Numbered from the stretch's first letter, positions 34,453 to 43,002 are shown. The stretch is DNA of 64,000 nucleotides from JAHJDR01 sp964609965 (GCA_964609965.1 CAZSTS010000010.1:1-64000); one strand, 5' to 3'. The notes: generated from the letters alone by a model not told the origin. Numbers and translations: made by a program.

Positions 34453-35103
34453 ATGCAAAATACAACAGCCACAGCTTTTCCTTTCCATTATTTTATTCGC
34501 AAATTTCATGCGATTTGTGGAATTGTGCCCTTATTCTTGTTTCTATTTTTAATGTTAACACATCTTTCAGTGTTGCTCTTTGGATCCAAAGAAATGATCC
34601 AAGGGTTCATTGCATGTCAACAAACTCCGTTTTTCATTCTTTTTGATTCGGTTTTCATCATTTTGCCTCTCTTGTTTCATTTCAGTTACTCGATGTTGCT
34701 TCTTTATCATGGCCGAATCAATATTCATCAGTACTCAAATATTTCTAATTGGCGCTATGTTTTGCAAACAATGGCAGGACTAGCAGGATTAGTTTTTGTT
34801 TTTTATCACATAGGGCAGCTGATCACTGTTTATTTTGGCCATATGTCTGGATATCATTACATTCAAACAATTCTTTTTGCTCACAAAGGGATAGAAACAA
34901 TAATTGTTTTTTGGATTTGCCTGTTTTTAATGACGTATTATTTTTTTAATGGGTTTTGGACCTTTCTCATTGATTTTGGTGTAACCACAAATCGCCTTTC
35001 GCAAAAAGCATCTTCATTTTTTTGGAGCGGCTTATTTGTTCTTGTTGTGGCTTTTGAGGTGTTTTTGTTGATTATGTCGGTTGTGAAGGATGTTGTTGTA
35101 TGA
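34453..35103 (+). CDS. SdhC-like cytochrome b558 anchor of a second Sdh-like complex
   Basis: A 216-residue, five-helix protein of the B. subtilis SdhC type: RKFHAICGIVPLFLF, H37 (LTHLSV), H76 (LLFHFSYSM) and H119 (VFYHIGQL) align with conserved histidines, and NGFWTFLIDFGV matches the family block NGLWSF. The position corresponding to the last heme-ligand His (FHFSNG in B. subtilis) is Tyr163 here, so one heme may be missing or ligated differently. The stop overlaps the start of the flavoprotein gene by four bases. Confidence 0.82.
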   Translation: MQNTTATAFPFHYFIRKFHAICGIVPLFLFLFLMLTHLSVLLFGSKEMIQGFIACQQTPFFILFDSVFIILPLLFHFSYSMLLLYHGRINIHQYSNISNWRYVLQTMAGLAGLVFVFYHIGQLITVYFGHMSGYHYIQTILFAHKGIETIIVFWICLFLMTYYFFNGFWTFLIDFGVTTNRLSQKASSFFWSGLFVLVVAFEVFLLIMSVVKDVVV

Positions 35104-36533
35104 CGTATTATCCCATCATAGTAATCGGATCTGGTGTTGCTGGCATGACAGCGGCTATTCGCTTAGCTGATCAAGGAACAAAAACATGTCTTGTTTCGAA
35201 TCAACCATTGCAATGTATTGATGCTCTTTTAGATCCTCATGGTGTGAATGTTTCTCAAATTTCATCTGATTCCTTTGAAACACATTTTAAAGACACTGTT
35301 GTTCACGGCGGTTATCTTGCTAATCAGTCTCTTGTGCATCAAATGTGTGAAAAAGCAGAGGGCATTCAAAATTTGTTTGAACGCATGGGTGTGGTTTTTA
35401 ATAAAACTCAAGAAGGGCTTCTGCAAAACACAAAACAGCCAGGATCGTCTTTTTCAAGAACTCTTTCAGCTCAGCCCTGCTTAGGTCGCCAGACAACAAC
35501 AGCTCTTACAGAACAGATTTCTTATTTTAAGAACCAAAACCTTATTGATCAGCAAGAGAGATGTGAATTTCTATCCTTAGTTATTGATGAAGATCAGGTC
35601 TGTCGTGGTGTTGTATTGCAAGACCTAAGATCAATGAAAGTGTTTTCTCTGCGAACAGATGCTGTGATTTTTGCAACTGGAAGTGCTGGAGCTCTTTATG
35701 GAGAGCACAGCATGCAATCCTTAAACAGTAAAGGTTCTGCTGTTTCGCGATTGTATAAGCAGGGTGTTCATTTAGCTAATCCCGAATTTGTCGCTTTTTC
35801 ATCTTCGTCATCTTCTGACACTCCCTCTATGTCTGATTGGCTTGGTGGTCTGTGGATTGATGATAATCACATGACGAATATTCCAGGAGTTTTTGCAGCA
35901 GGCAAATGTGCTTATCAGTATCATGGGGCAGCGGTTCTTCCCGGAAATATGATCCTATCAGGTTTTTTTGGAGGAGTAAAAGCAGCAGATCATGCTATAA
36001 AGTATTCAAAGGAAGTTCTGCCATCGAGCGAGGATGCTCAAGAAAGCTTGTTTGAAGAAGAAGTCTCTCGTCAAAACAAAGTAAATTTAGAGTATGCAGA
36101 TTTCTCAGGTCCCGAAAACGCGACTGCCTTGCATCAAGAATTTGCAGCCGTGATGTATGAGCATCTCGGCCCAATAAGAAATAATGCTAGCATTAAACTT
36201 GTTTTTGAAAAACTCAGCGAATTAAAGCACAGGTTTCAACGCATATCTTTAACAGATAATAGTTCCTGTTTTAATCAAGAGATTATGTTTTTGAGAGATC
36301 TGGACCATATGTTTGATTTGGCGCTAACGATTGCTATCGGATCACTTGCAAGGGATGAATCACGTGGTGTGCACTGTAAAAGTGATTTTCCTTTAAGGGA
36401 TGATGCTCGGTTTTTGAGAACAACAAAAATTATTTATAACAAAGAAAAACCAGAAATCTATTATGAAGATGTGGATGTGTCGCTCATGAAGCCCGAAGAG
36501 AATATTAAGAGGGAGTTTAAGGTGGCGGGATGA
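35100..36533 (+). CDS. SdhA/FrdA-like flavoprotein lacking the capping domain
   Basis: This protein has 477 residues, against 580-640 for the family. The FAD Rossmann fold is intact (IVIGSGVAGMTAAI) and the C-terminal parts align with SdhA. The FAD-linking segment HSIAAQGGIN of SdhA reads DALLDPHGVN, so the His is gone. The ~140 residues of SdhA from QIHPT through the capping domain to HYTMGG are replaced by a Ser-rich joint of about 18 (FVAFSSSSSSDTPSMSDWLGG). NRLGAS, with its substrate Arg, reads VLPGNM. Succinate oxidation is therefore unlikely. The reading frame is intact and sits in an operon with complete partner subunits. Confidence 0.85.
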   Translation: MTYYPIIVIGSGVAGMTAAIRLADQGTKTCLVSNQPLQCIDALLDPHGVNVSQISSDSFETHFKDTVVHGGYLANQSLVHQMCEKAEGIQNLFERMGVVFNKTQEGLLQNTKQPGSSFSRTLSAQPCLGRQTTTALTEQISYFKNQNLIDQQERCEFLSLVIDEDQVCRGVVLQDLRSMKVFSLRTDAVIFATGSAGALYGEHSMQSLNSKGSAVSRLYKQGVHLANPEFVAFSSSSSSDTPSMSDWLGGLWIDDNHMTNIPGVFAAGKCAYQYHGAAVLPGNMILSGFFGGVKAADHAIKYSKEVLPSSEDAQESLFEEEVSRQNKVNLEYADFSGPENATALHQEFAAVMYEHLGPIRNNASIKLVFEKLSELKHRFQRISLTDNSSCFNQEIMFLRDLDHMFDLALTIAIGSLARDESRGVHCKSDFPLRDDARFLRTTKIIYNKEKPEIYYEDVDVSLMKPEENIKREFKVAG

Positions 36534-36556
36534 GTAATGAGTAATGAGTAATGAGA
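36531..36556. repeat. TGAGTAA heptamer array overlapping a stop codon
   Basis: TGAGTAA is repeated three times, then TGAGAAG. The first TGA is the stop codon of the cap-less flavoprotein gene, and the last copy supplies the purine-rich stretch before the next ATG at 36561. Confidence 0.9.
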
Positions 36557-36560
36557 AGAT

Positions 36561-37301
36561 ATGAGTCATGTGCTCTTAAAAATAAAACGCCAAGATGATT
36601 TTGAATCAACGCCTTATTGGGAAGTGTTCGAGATTCGTGGCGCTCCTGGCATGACGGTGATTTCTGCTTTAAATGCCATCAGACGCCGATCCGTTAATCA
36701 AGATGGATTTGCTGTGAGCCCTGTTGTTTGGGATTGTAATTGTCTCGAAGAAAAATGTGGTGCCTGCACAATGATTATCAATGGTAAGGTCAGACTTGCC
36801 TGTACAGCTCTCATTGAAGAATTGAATGAGCCCATTGTTCTTGAACCCTTGACCAAGTTTAAAGTGATTCGTGATCTCGTTGTAGATCGATCAAAAATTC
36901 AAGATACACTTGGTCGCATCAGAGGTTGGCAGCAGCTCGATAAATTCGAACCTCTTGGCAGAGATGTTGAAAGACCTAAGATTGATGATCCTCTCATCAC
37001 CAGACTCGCAGATTGTATTTATTGTGGAGCTTGCTTAGAGGCCTGTCCACAATACAATGAAACATCAAATTACGTTGGAGCCTTAGCTGTTTCACAAACG
37101 CTCAGGCATAACCAGGTCGGTAATGGTTCTATCGACAAAACACATCGCCTCAACACACTCATGGATGTGGGTGGCATCAGTGAGTGCAAAAATGTCCAAA
37201 ATTGTCGAAGGGCCTGTCCCAAAAACATTCCCACCACAGAAGCTATTGGGAAGATGAAAAGGCGTGTGTTTAAGGGGTTTATGAAGAGAGTGTTAGGATA
37301 A
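36561..37301 (+). CDS. SdhB-like iron-sulfur subunit of the second Sdh-like complex
   Basis: This 246-residue protein keeps all cluster ligands: CNCLEEKCGAC plus RLAC for [2Fe-2S], CIYCGACLEACP for [4Fe-4S], and CKNVQNCRRACPKNIP for the third cluster. It is closer in style to Gram-positive/B-type SdhB than to the first copy. Intact clusters beside a degenerate flavoprotein suggest the complex still moves electrons, perhaps from another donor. Confidence 0.92.
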   Translation: MSHVLLKIKRQDDFESTPYWEVFEIRGAPGMTVISALNAIRRRSVNQDGFAVSPVVWDCNCLEEKCGACTMIINGKVRLACTALIEELNEPIVLEPLTKFKVIRDLVVDRSKIQDTLGRIRGWQQLDKFEPLGRDVERPKIDDPLITRLADCIYCGACLEACPQYNETSNYVGALAVSQTLRHNQVGNGSIDKTHRLNTLMDVGGISECKNVQNCRRACPKNIPTTEAIGKMKRRVFKGFMKRVLG

Positions 37302-37328
37302 ATGGACCTTGGGACCATAGGCCCAATA

Positions 37329-37952
37329 TCACAGGCCATCGGGTGAAAAGTGCATAAAGTCTTTTAAACTGTCTTTGCGAAGTCCTCCCCATTCAAATCC
37401 AATACTTTTCATTTCTTTTACAAGCACAGAATCTTCTTTTATCGCCAGAGGGTTTGAAGGGTAGTAATAGCCGCCCTTAATGAGATGGCAGCTATCATGC
37501 CATTCTTTACAATTTGCATACAGGCCGTTTTTGTTTTCGTTAATATCAATGGCCGTTCCATAGGCATGGTTGGAGAATAGGGTGCGGTTTCCATTTTTAT
37601 CAGCTGGTCCACGGCTTATTGAGGGACGGTAGCCTGTGATGGTTTTGATTTTGAAGTATTGGTCAAAAGTCATGTTTAAGACTTTTTCGATCTTTGGAGC
37701 GATTTTTTTGCATATTTTTGTTGTGAGACCATTATTTAGAACAATTTCGGTCTGGTCTTCTTCACAAGGTGTGCAGCCAAAAGGTCCTTGTTCTTCTTTA
37801 GTGAGTTCAGAGTATTTTTTGGAGACTTTCACAGTTTTGATGGTTTGTTTTTTGACCGTGTTCCAAATGGAGTATGTGTAATTACAGGTCTGGGCAGCAA
37901 AGGTTGTTGATGGAATAAGAATGAGAAGGAGAATGAGGGATAGGATTTTCAT
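37329..37952 (-). CDS. Exported M15-family peptidase (D-Ala-D-Ala carboxypeptidase-like)
   Basis: A signal peptide (LILLLILIPSTTFA) is followed by an M15 zinc peptidase domain: GYRPS, the zinc block SNHAYGTAIDIN and the C-terminal EWGGL...DFMHF with the third ligand. It probably trims peptidoglycan peptides in the periplasm. The ATG at 37952 is preferred to a TTG at 37961. Four cysteines in the mature N-terminal part (TCNYTY, GCTPC) could form disulfides. It converges with the second sdh-like operon. Confidence 0.82.
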   Translation of the reverse strand: MKILSLILLLILIPSTTFAAQTCNYTYSIWNTVKKQTIKTVKVSKKYSELTKEEQGPFGCTPCEEDQTEIVLNNGLTTKICKKIAPKIEKVLNMTFDQYFKIKTITGYRPSISRGPADKNGNRTLFSNHAYGTAIDINENKNGLYANCKEWHDSCHLIKGGYYYPSNPLAIKEDSVLVKEMKSIGFEWGGLRKDSLKDFMHFSPDGL

Positions 37953-38000
37953 AGAGATCAACTAGCGTAATTCTTGCCAAAATCTCAATCGTAATTATTG

Positions 38001-38056
38001 ACTAGGTACTAGCTACCAGCTACTAGCCACTAGATACAGGTCGCAGGTTACAGGAA
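38001..38056. repeat. Heptamer array in the lpd leader
   Basis: Heptads ACTAGGT / ACTAGCT / ACCAGCT / ACTAGCC / ACTAGAT / ACAGGTC / GCAGGTT / ACAGGAA. The last unit runs into AGGAAGGA, the ribosome binding site of lpd. Confidence 0.85.
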
Positions 38057-38065
38057 GGAATTCTT

Positions 38066-39487
38066 ATGACAACAAAAACTCAACTATTAGTTATTGGTGC
38101 AGGCCCAGGCGGATATGCAGCAGCTTTTTATGCAGCTGATAAAGGTTTGAATGTTACATTAATTGATAAATCACCCAATCCTGGTGGCACGTGCTTGTAT
38201 CGTGGGTGTATCCCTTCAAAGGCCTATCTTCATGTGACAAAAATCCTTTCAGAGGCCAAAGAAGCTGAAAAATTTGGTGTGACTTTTGAGGAACCAAAGA
38301 TCGACATCGAAAAGATTCGCGCTTTTAAAGATAGTGTTGTGACAAAACTCACAAAGGGTTTGGGTCAGCTCACTAAGGCCAGAAAAATTAATTACATTCA
38401 AGGTGAGGCGAGCTTTGTTGATAAGAATACAGTGAAGGTTGTGAAAGAAGATGGTTCTGAGGAAAATATCGGTTTCGACAATGCGATTATTGCTACAGGA
38501 TCGCGTCCCATGGTGGTGTCTCCCTTTGATCAAAAGACAAAAGGTGTTATCTATTCCTGCAAAGCTATAGCTCTTCCAGATGTCCCTAAAAAAATGCTTG
38601 TTGTTGGAGCTGGTTATATTGGTCTTGAGCTTGGTTCTGTTTATCAGGCCTTGGGTTCAGAGGTCACAGTTGTTGAGATGATGGATTCTGTGATTCCAGG
38701 TGCTGATCGCGATCTAGCACAGGTACTTCAACGTCAAATCAAGAAAAAGTTTAAGAACATGCTCTTTAAGACCAAGGTGGCCGAAGTCAAAGAAGAGGGC
38801 GATGGAGTGAAAGCTGTTTTAGAAAAAGAAGATGGGACAAAGACAGAAGAAGTTTATGATAAAGTTTTTGTCAGTGTCGGGCGGCGCCCTTATACAGAGG
38901 GATTAGGTCTCGAAAATATCGGCGTCAAACTCGACGCAAAAGGATTTATTCCCACCACCTCATCACTCATGACTCATCACTCATCACTCTACGCCATAGG
39001 CGATGTCGTGGGCAATCCCATGCTGGCGCACAAGGCTTCGCATGAGGCGCGTGTGGCAGTTGATAATATTATGGGCGAGGATTCCAAATTTGCGCCCAAA
39101 GCAATCCCAGCTGTAATTTTCACAGATCCTGAAGTGGCTTGGTGTGGTGTGACTGAAAATGAGGCCAAAGAAAAAGGGCTCGATTTCGAAGTCGTAAAAT
39201 TTCCATGGCTTGCTTCTGGTCGTGCTCTCAGCTTGGGTCGTACAGAAGGCATGACAAAACTTATCATCGATAAGTCTTCCGAAAAAATACTGGGTGTGGG
39301 TATTGTGGGGGTTCATGCAGGTGATTTGATTTCCGAAGGAGTTCTCGCAGTGGAGATGGGTCTCAAAGCATCTGACCTTGCTAAATGCATCCATCCACAT
39401 CCAACCTTATCCGAAACTCTTATGGAAGCAGCTGATCTATTCTATGGGCATTGTGCACATTTGTTTAAGCCTAAGAGGAATGTCTAG
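38066..39487 (+). CDS. lpdA: Dihydrolipoyl dehydrogenase
   Basis: This is the E3 flavoprotein of the pyruvate and 2-oxoglutarate dehydrogenase complexes. The FAD motif is VIGAGPGGYAAAF, the redox disulfide GGTCLYRGCIPSK, the NAD-binding motif VVGAGYIGLELG and the C-terminal His-Glu dyad in CIHPHPTLSE. The length, 473, is normal. The segment before YAIGD, usually of the form VDEQLRTNVPNI, reads TTSSLMTHHSSL here and is encoded by a tandem heptamer repeat, with no change in length. E1 and E2 genes are not in the window. Confidence 0.95.
   Translation: MTTKTQLLVIGAGPGGYAAAFYAADKGLNVTLIDKSPNPGGTCLYRGCIPSKAYLHVTKILSEAKEAEKFGVTFEEPKIDIEKIRAFKDSVVTKLTKGLGQLTKARKINYIQGEASFVDKNTVKVVKEDGSEENIGFDNAIIATGSRPMVVSPFDQKTKGVIYSCKAIALPDVPKKMLVVGAGYIGLELGSVYQALGSEVTVVEMMDSVIPGADRDLAQVLQRQIKKKFKNMLFKTKVAEVKEEGDGVKAVLEKEDGTKTEEVYDKVFVSVGRRPYTEGLGLENIGVKLDAKGFIPTTSSLMTHHSSLYAIGDVVGNPMLAHKASHEARVAVDNIMGEDSKFAPKAIPAVIFTDPEVAWCGVTENEAKEKGLDFEVVKFPWLASGRALSLGRTEGMTKLIIDKSSEKILGVGIVGVHAGDLISEGVLAVEMGLKASDLAKCIHPHPTLSETLMEAADLFYGHCAHLFKPKRNV
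38958..38990. repeat. Heptamer repeat inside the lpd coding sequence
   Basis: CATCACT / CATGACT / CATCACT / CATCACT / CT lies in frame just before the conserved YAIGD codons. Its reverse complement has the same AGTGATG/TGAGTGA wording as the intergenic arrays at 36531 and 40384. Confidence 0.85.
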
Positions 39488-39519
39488 CGTCTAGAGTCTG
39501 GTGTCTAGCGTGGGGAATT
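39485..39519. repeat. Heptamer array at the lpd stop codon
   Basis: GTCTAGC / GTCTAGA / GTCTGGT / GTCTAGC / GTGGGGA. The lpd stop codon TAG lies in the first unit, and the array fills the gap to the next convergent gene. Confidence 0.85.
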
Positions 39520-40231
39520 AATAGAAGATATATTCATTCTCACCGTAGAGCACGATGGGGGGTTGTTTTCTTTGTTCAAAGTAATCGTAACCCTTTTTAA
39601 GATTTTGCCAAAACGCATACCATCTTGATTCTTTGTACTTCTTCATTTTTTTCTTTGTGAGTTTGAATGGAAAGGCGTGAACGGGTAAGTATCTTTGCCC
39701 ATTTTGTAAAGAGGCATGGGCCAATGTGTAAATCTCTTCAATTCTTTGGTCTGTCATAGCATAACAACCACGAGAGCCGCAGTTTCCGTGGATCATAAGC
39801 AGTCCACCTGTTTTTCCCTGCGTTCTTTCTAAAGGATTTGGGTAACCCAAATTCATAGAAAGATGATAATTGCTGTTAGGGTTGAGTTGCTGTGGAGTGA
39901 TTCTGTAAAAACCTTCTGGACTTTGTTTGTCGCCCATTTTTAGTTTAGGACCGGCTTTTCCTGAAAAAGCACAGATCTTATAAGTCTTAAAATGTTTGTA
40001 CTCCATTTCACCTTGTATCCAGACTTCTAATTCTTTTGTTTCTTTAAAAATTCTGATGAACATGGGTGATCCATATCGTAAACCCTTTTGATTCAATTCA
40101 TTCAAGAGAGTGGGGGTGACGTTTTGGATGACCTGATTAGCTCTTTGACTCGAGGGGATTTGGCTGGCAATAGAGCTAAATGAAAGAAGAAATAACGCGA
40201 CTAAAATGATAAAAAAGATGTATCTGTTCAT
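39518..40231 (-). CDS. Exported L,D-transpeptidase-like protein (YafK/YkuD type)
   Basis: A signal peptide (IFFIILVALFLLSFSSIAS) precedes a YkuD-type domain with MIHGNCGSRGCYAM, where His and the second Cys are the expected catalytic pair, and FSGKAGPKLKMGDKQSPEG upstream. This resembles E. coli YafK (DpaA), which removes Lpp from peptidoglycan, rather than classical cross-linking enzymes. The C-terminal ~60 residues are basic and aromatic. Confidence 0.85.
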   Translation of the reverse strand: MNRYIFFIILVALFLLSFSSIASQIPSSQRANQVIQNVTPTLLNELNQKGLRYGSPMFIRIFKETKELEVWIQGEMEYKHFKTYKICAFSGKAGPKLKMGDKQSPEGFYRITPQQLNPNSNYHLSMNLGYPNPLERTQGKTGGLLMIHGNCGSRGCYAMTDQRIEEIYTLAHASLQNGQRYLPVHAFPFKLTKKKMKKYKESRWYAFWQNLKKGYDYFEQRKQPPIVLYGENEYIFY

Positions 40232-40240
40232 AATTTACGT

Positions 40241-40274
40241 CACAAAGCTCCACGTATTCGCTTTGTGTTTTTTT
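40241..40274 (+). terminator. Strong terminator with no adjacent plus-strand gene
   Basis: CACAAAGC, an 11-base loop, GCTTTGTG and seven T's form a textbook intrinsic terminator reading rightward. It lies upstream of a minus-strand gene; the nearest plus-strand gene, lpd, ends 750 bases earlier. It may end an antisense or read-through transcript. Confidence 0.75.
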
Positions 40275-40531
40275 AGGTTTCTAGCGCGGTTATTTGGGCT
40301 CTCCGCTTAGGCGGATCACCCATACCTTTCTTATTATCGGGAATTCTCGGTCAAATGTTGCGTGATTGAGAAGAAAAAGAGCTATGAGTGATGAGAAATG
40401 AGAAAGAAACAGAATAAGGCAATGAAATCAAGCAGTTACGATTTCACTCAATACGTATCATATTGTGTGATTTATTGAAAAGCTGTCAAATGCTGTATAC
40501 ATAAGGGTTTGGGAGTGAAGAGGTGTGTGAT
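40275..40531. other. Intergenic region without a gene
   Basis: Between the terminator and the small gene at 40532 I see a TCCGC/GCGGA hairpin near 40300, a short heptad-like stretch at 40384-40406 (ATGAGTGATGAGAAATGAG) and AT-rich sequence. No open frame with a ribosome binding site was found. Confidence 0.6.
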
Positions 40532-40834
40532 TTATTTTTTTGGTTTGACCAACATTGCACCAGACAACAACAATACTAAAATACAAATGCCGATAGCTAA
40601 TTGTTGGTTTTCGACAATCTGTTGTCCAAAAACAGCAAATGAATCATGAGTTCTGTTTATAAAGGAATTTGAACCTCCAAAACGAGCGTAAAGTCCATGT
40701 GAATGAAAAGAATCCAGAGATGGAATGGATGGGGCTAACATCCAAGATGTAACTGTTTGTTTTGCTGCATCAATAAATGAGGCTGCACTGGTAAGAGATG
40801 GAGCAAAATGTGCGCCAAGACCTTGGATAACCAT
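40532..40834 (-). CDS. Small protein with C-terminal membrane anchor
   Basis: This 100-residue protein of unknown family has one strong hydrophobic segment at the C-terminus (IGICILVLLLSGAMLV) followed by KPKK, the layout of a tail-anchored or sorting-type protein. The N-terminal ~70 residues are Ser/Ala/His-rich. AAAGGAA precedes the ATG at a good distance, which supports translation. Confidence 0.55.
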   Translation of the reverse strand: MVIQGLGAHFAPSLTSAASFIDAAKQTVTSWMLAPSIPSLDSFHSHGLYARFGGSNSFINRTHDSFAVFGQQIVENQQLAIGICILVLLLSGAMLVKPKK

Positions 40835-40920
40835 AGAGATTCCTTTCAGGGATTATTTCGCAGATGTAAACCCTAGGTTGCTTTTTTATGAAGAAATCGG
40901 ACACAAATGTGGCCATTATT

Positions 40921-40969
40921 GGTCAAAGGTCAAAGGTCGAAGGTCGAAAGTCAAAGGTCAGGGGTCTGA
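40921..40969. repeat. Seven-unit heptamer array upstream of typA
   Basis: Exactly seven heptads in register: GGTCAAA / GGTCAAA / GGTCGAA / GGTCGAA / AGTCAAA / GGTCAGG / GGTCTGA. It lies in the typA leader, 60 bases before the start codon. Confidence 0.92.
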
Positions 40970-41028
40970 TAGGGGAATAAAATATCTTTTGCTAAATAGG
41001 CGCATTCTCTGATAGAGAGCCTGCCTCG

Positions 41029-42873
41029 ATGAGCAGCCAAATAAACAATCATATACGCAATATCGCTATCATAGCCCATGTTGATCATGGCAAAACCACA
41101 CTCGTAGATCATCTCTTTAAGCAAAGTGGTCTTTTTGCCATAAATCGTCAGCTCAAGGACCAAGACCGTGTGATGGATAATATGGATCTCGAGCGAGAGC
41201 GCGGTATCACAATTACGGCCAAAAATTGCTCTGTTGTTTATAATGACGTCAAAATCAATATCATCGACACCCCTGGCCATGCTGATTTTGGGGGAGAAGT
41301 GGAAAGATCTCTTAAAATGGCTGATGGAGCTATTCTCTTGGTGGATGCTTCTGAAGGGCCTTTGCCACAAACAAGATTTGTTCTCTTAAAAGCACTCGAA
41401 CTCAATCTAAAGGTTATTGTTGTTATCAATAAAATAGATCGCGGTGATGCAAGAGCAGCTGAAGTTCTAGATGAAATCTATGATCTCTTTATTGACCTAG
41501 GTGCAGATGATGAGCAGCTCGATTTTCCAGTTCTCTATGCTGTGGGTCGTGATGGCGTTGCTAAGAAAACACTTCATGGCATTGAACAAGATCTTAAAGA
41601 GCTTTTTGATGTCATGCTCAGTTATATTCCAGGTCCTTCTTATGACCCAGAAGAACCTTTTCAAATGCTTGTGTGTAATTTGGGCTATTCTGACTACACA
41701 GGAAGACTCGCAATAGGAAAAGTTTTTCACGGCTCAGTGAAAAAGAATGAGCAACTTGTTTGCATGGGAGAGGGCGATCAAATTAAGTCTCTTAAAGTTT
41801 CTAAGTTGCAAGTTTATGATGGGATCAATTTCAAAGATGTCGATCACGTTAATACTGGTGATATTATTGTTTTGTCTGGTGTGAGTGATGTGAAAATCGG
41901 TGATACGATTTGCCATGAGGAAAGACCAAAGGCGTTAGAGCGTGTCTATGTTGATGAACCCACAGTTTCGATGCGGTTCATGGGCAATACTTCGCCTTTC
42001 TCTGGTCAAGATGGACAGTGGGTTCAATCACAGCGTATCTATGACCGATTAAAAAAAGAGACTTTGTTTAATGTAGCGATTCAATTAGACGACGACTTTC
42101 AAAGTGATAGTTTTATTGTTAAAGGCCGAGGTGAATTTCAACTGGCAGTTTTGATCGAAACCATGCGACGTGAAGGGTACGAACTGTGCGTGGGCAGGCC
42201 AGAAATCATTTATAAAGAAGAAGATGGTGTCACAAAAGAACCTATCGAGCATTTGGTGATTGATTGTGGCAATGAGTTCACAGGTATTGTGACCGAAAAA
42301 CTTTCTACGCGTAAAGGGCGTATGGTACATATGCAACCATTTGGACCAGGGCGTGTGCGCTTAGAATTTTCGATTCCCACGCGTGGTTTGATTGGGTATC
42401 GTAGTGAGTTTCTCACAGATACAAAAGGCACGGGAATCATGAGTGCTTATCTTGAAGGGTACGAAGAATTTCGCGGTGACATTCCATCGCGTACAACAGG
42501 CTCTCTTATTGCTGATCGTCCTGGCAAAGCGATTCCTTACGCGCTTTTTTATCTTCAGGATCGTGGTAAGTTTTTTGTCAAACCCGGTACACCCATCTAT
42601 GAGGGTATGGTTGTGGGAGAGCACACTCGTGATAATGATTTGAATGTAAATGTCACAAGAGAGAAAAAGCTCACCAATATTCGTGCTGCAGGACGTGATG
42701 AAAGCGTTGTTATCACAAATATCCTGCCTTTGACTTTGGAGCAGGCCATAGAGTTTATCAAAGATGATGAACTGGTCGAAATCACACCCAAGAATATCCG
42801 AATCCGAAAAATCATTCTCAATATCCAAGAGCGAAAAATCTCTGCAAAAGGGCCTTTGTTGAATCCTATTTGA
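41029..42873 (+). CDS. typA: Ribosome-associated GTPase TypA/BipA
   Basis: This translational GTPase of the EF-G family has 614 residues. G1 is AHVDHGKTTL, G2 lies in RERGITITAKN, G3 is DTPGHADFGGE and G4 is NKIDR. Domain 2, the EF-G-like domains and the BipA-specific C-terminus (YALFYLQDRGKFFVKPGT) follow. It binds 70S ribosomes and helps 50S assembly under stress. The next gene downstream, on the same strand, is a release-factor paralogue. Confidence 0.96.
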   Translation: MSSQINNHIRNIAIIAHVDHGKTTLVDHLFKQSGLFAINRQLKDQDRVMDNMDLERERGITITAKNCSVVYNDVKINIIDTPGHADFGGEVERSLKMADGAILLVDASEGPLPQTRFVLLKALELNLKVIVVINKIDRGDARAAEVLDEIYDLFIDLGADDEQLDFPVLYAVGRDGVAKKTLHGIEQDLKELFDVMLSYIPGPSYDPEEPFQMLVCNLGYSDYTGRLAIGKVFHGSVKKNEQLVCMGEGDQIKSLKVSKLQVYDGINFKDVDHVNTGDIIVLSGVSDVKIGDTICHEERPKALERVYVDEPTVSMRFMGNTSPFSGQDGQWVQSQRIYDRLKKETLFNVAIQLDDDFQSDSFIVKGRGEFQLAVLIETMRREGYELCVGRPEIIYKEEDGVTKEPIEHLVIDCGNEFTGIVTEKLSTRKGRMVHMQPFGPGRVRLEFSIPTRGLIGYRSEFLTDTKGTGIMSAYLEGYEEFRGDIPSRTTGSLIADRPGKAIPYALFYLQDRGKFFVKPGTPIYEGMVVGEHTRDNDLNVNVTREKKLTNIRAAGRDESVVITNILPLTLEQAIEFIKDDELVEITPKNIRIRKIILNIQERKISAKGPLLNPI

Positions 42874-43002
42874 TATTATCTAACATATTGAAATTATAAA
42901 GAATCAATAGATCTAATATCTTGTTTTCTTTTCCTTTTTTCCAATCACACAACTTTTCCAAGAATTTGACGATAATACTTATTGCAACGGGGCCTAATAA
43001 GT

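Noticed and set aside
34404..34646. Plus-strand 80-residue frame starting at 34404
   Set aside because: It overlaps the SdhC-like gene in another frame, starts in octad repeat and has no family features.
35100..36533. Frameshift or split gene as the reason for the short SdhA-like flavoprotein
   Set aside because: No capping-domain sequence is found in the other frames around 35790-35850; the join is a clean internal deletion with an open frame.
37952..37985. Sigma54-like TGGCAAG...ACGCT before the M15 peptidase gene
   Set aside because: GG-N10-GC spacing fits, but the -12 half is poor and the start codon is only about 12 bases away.
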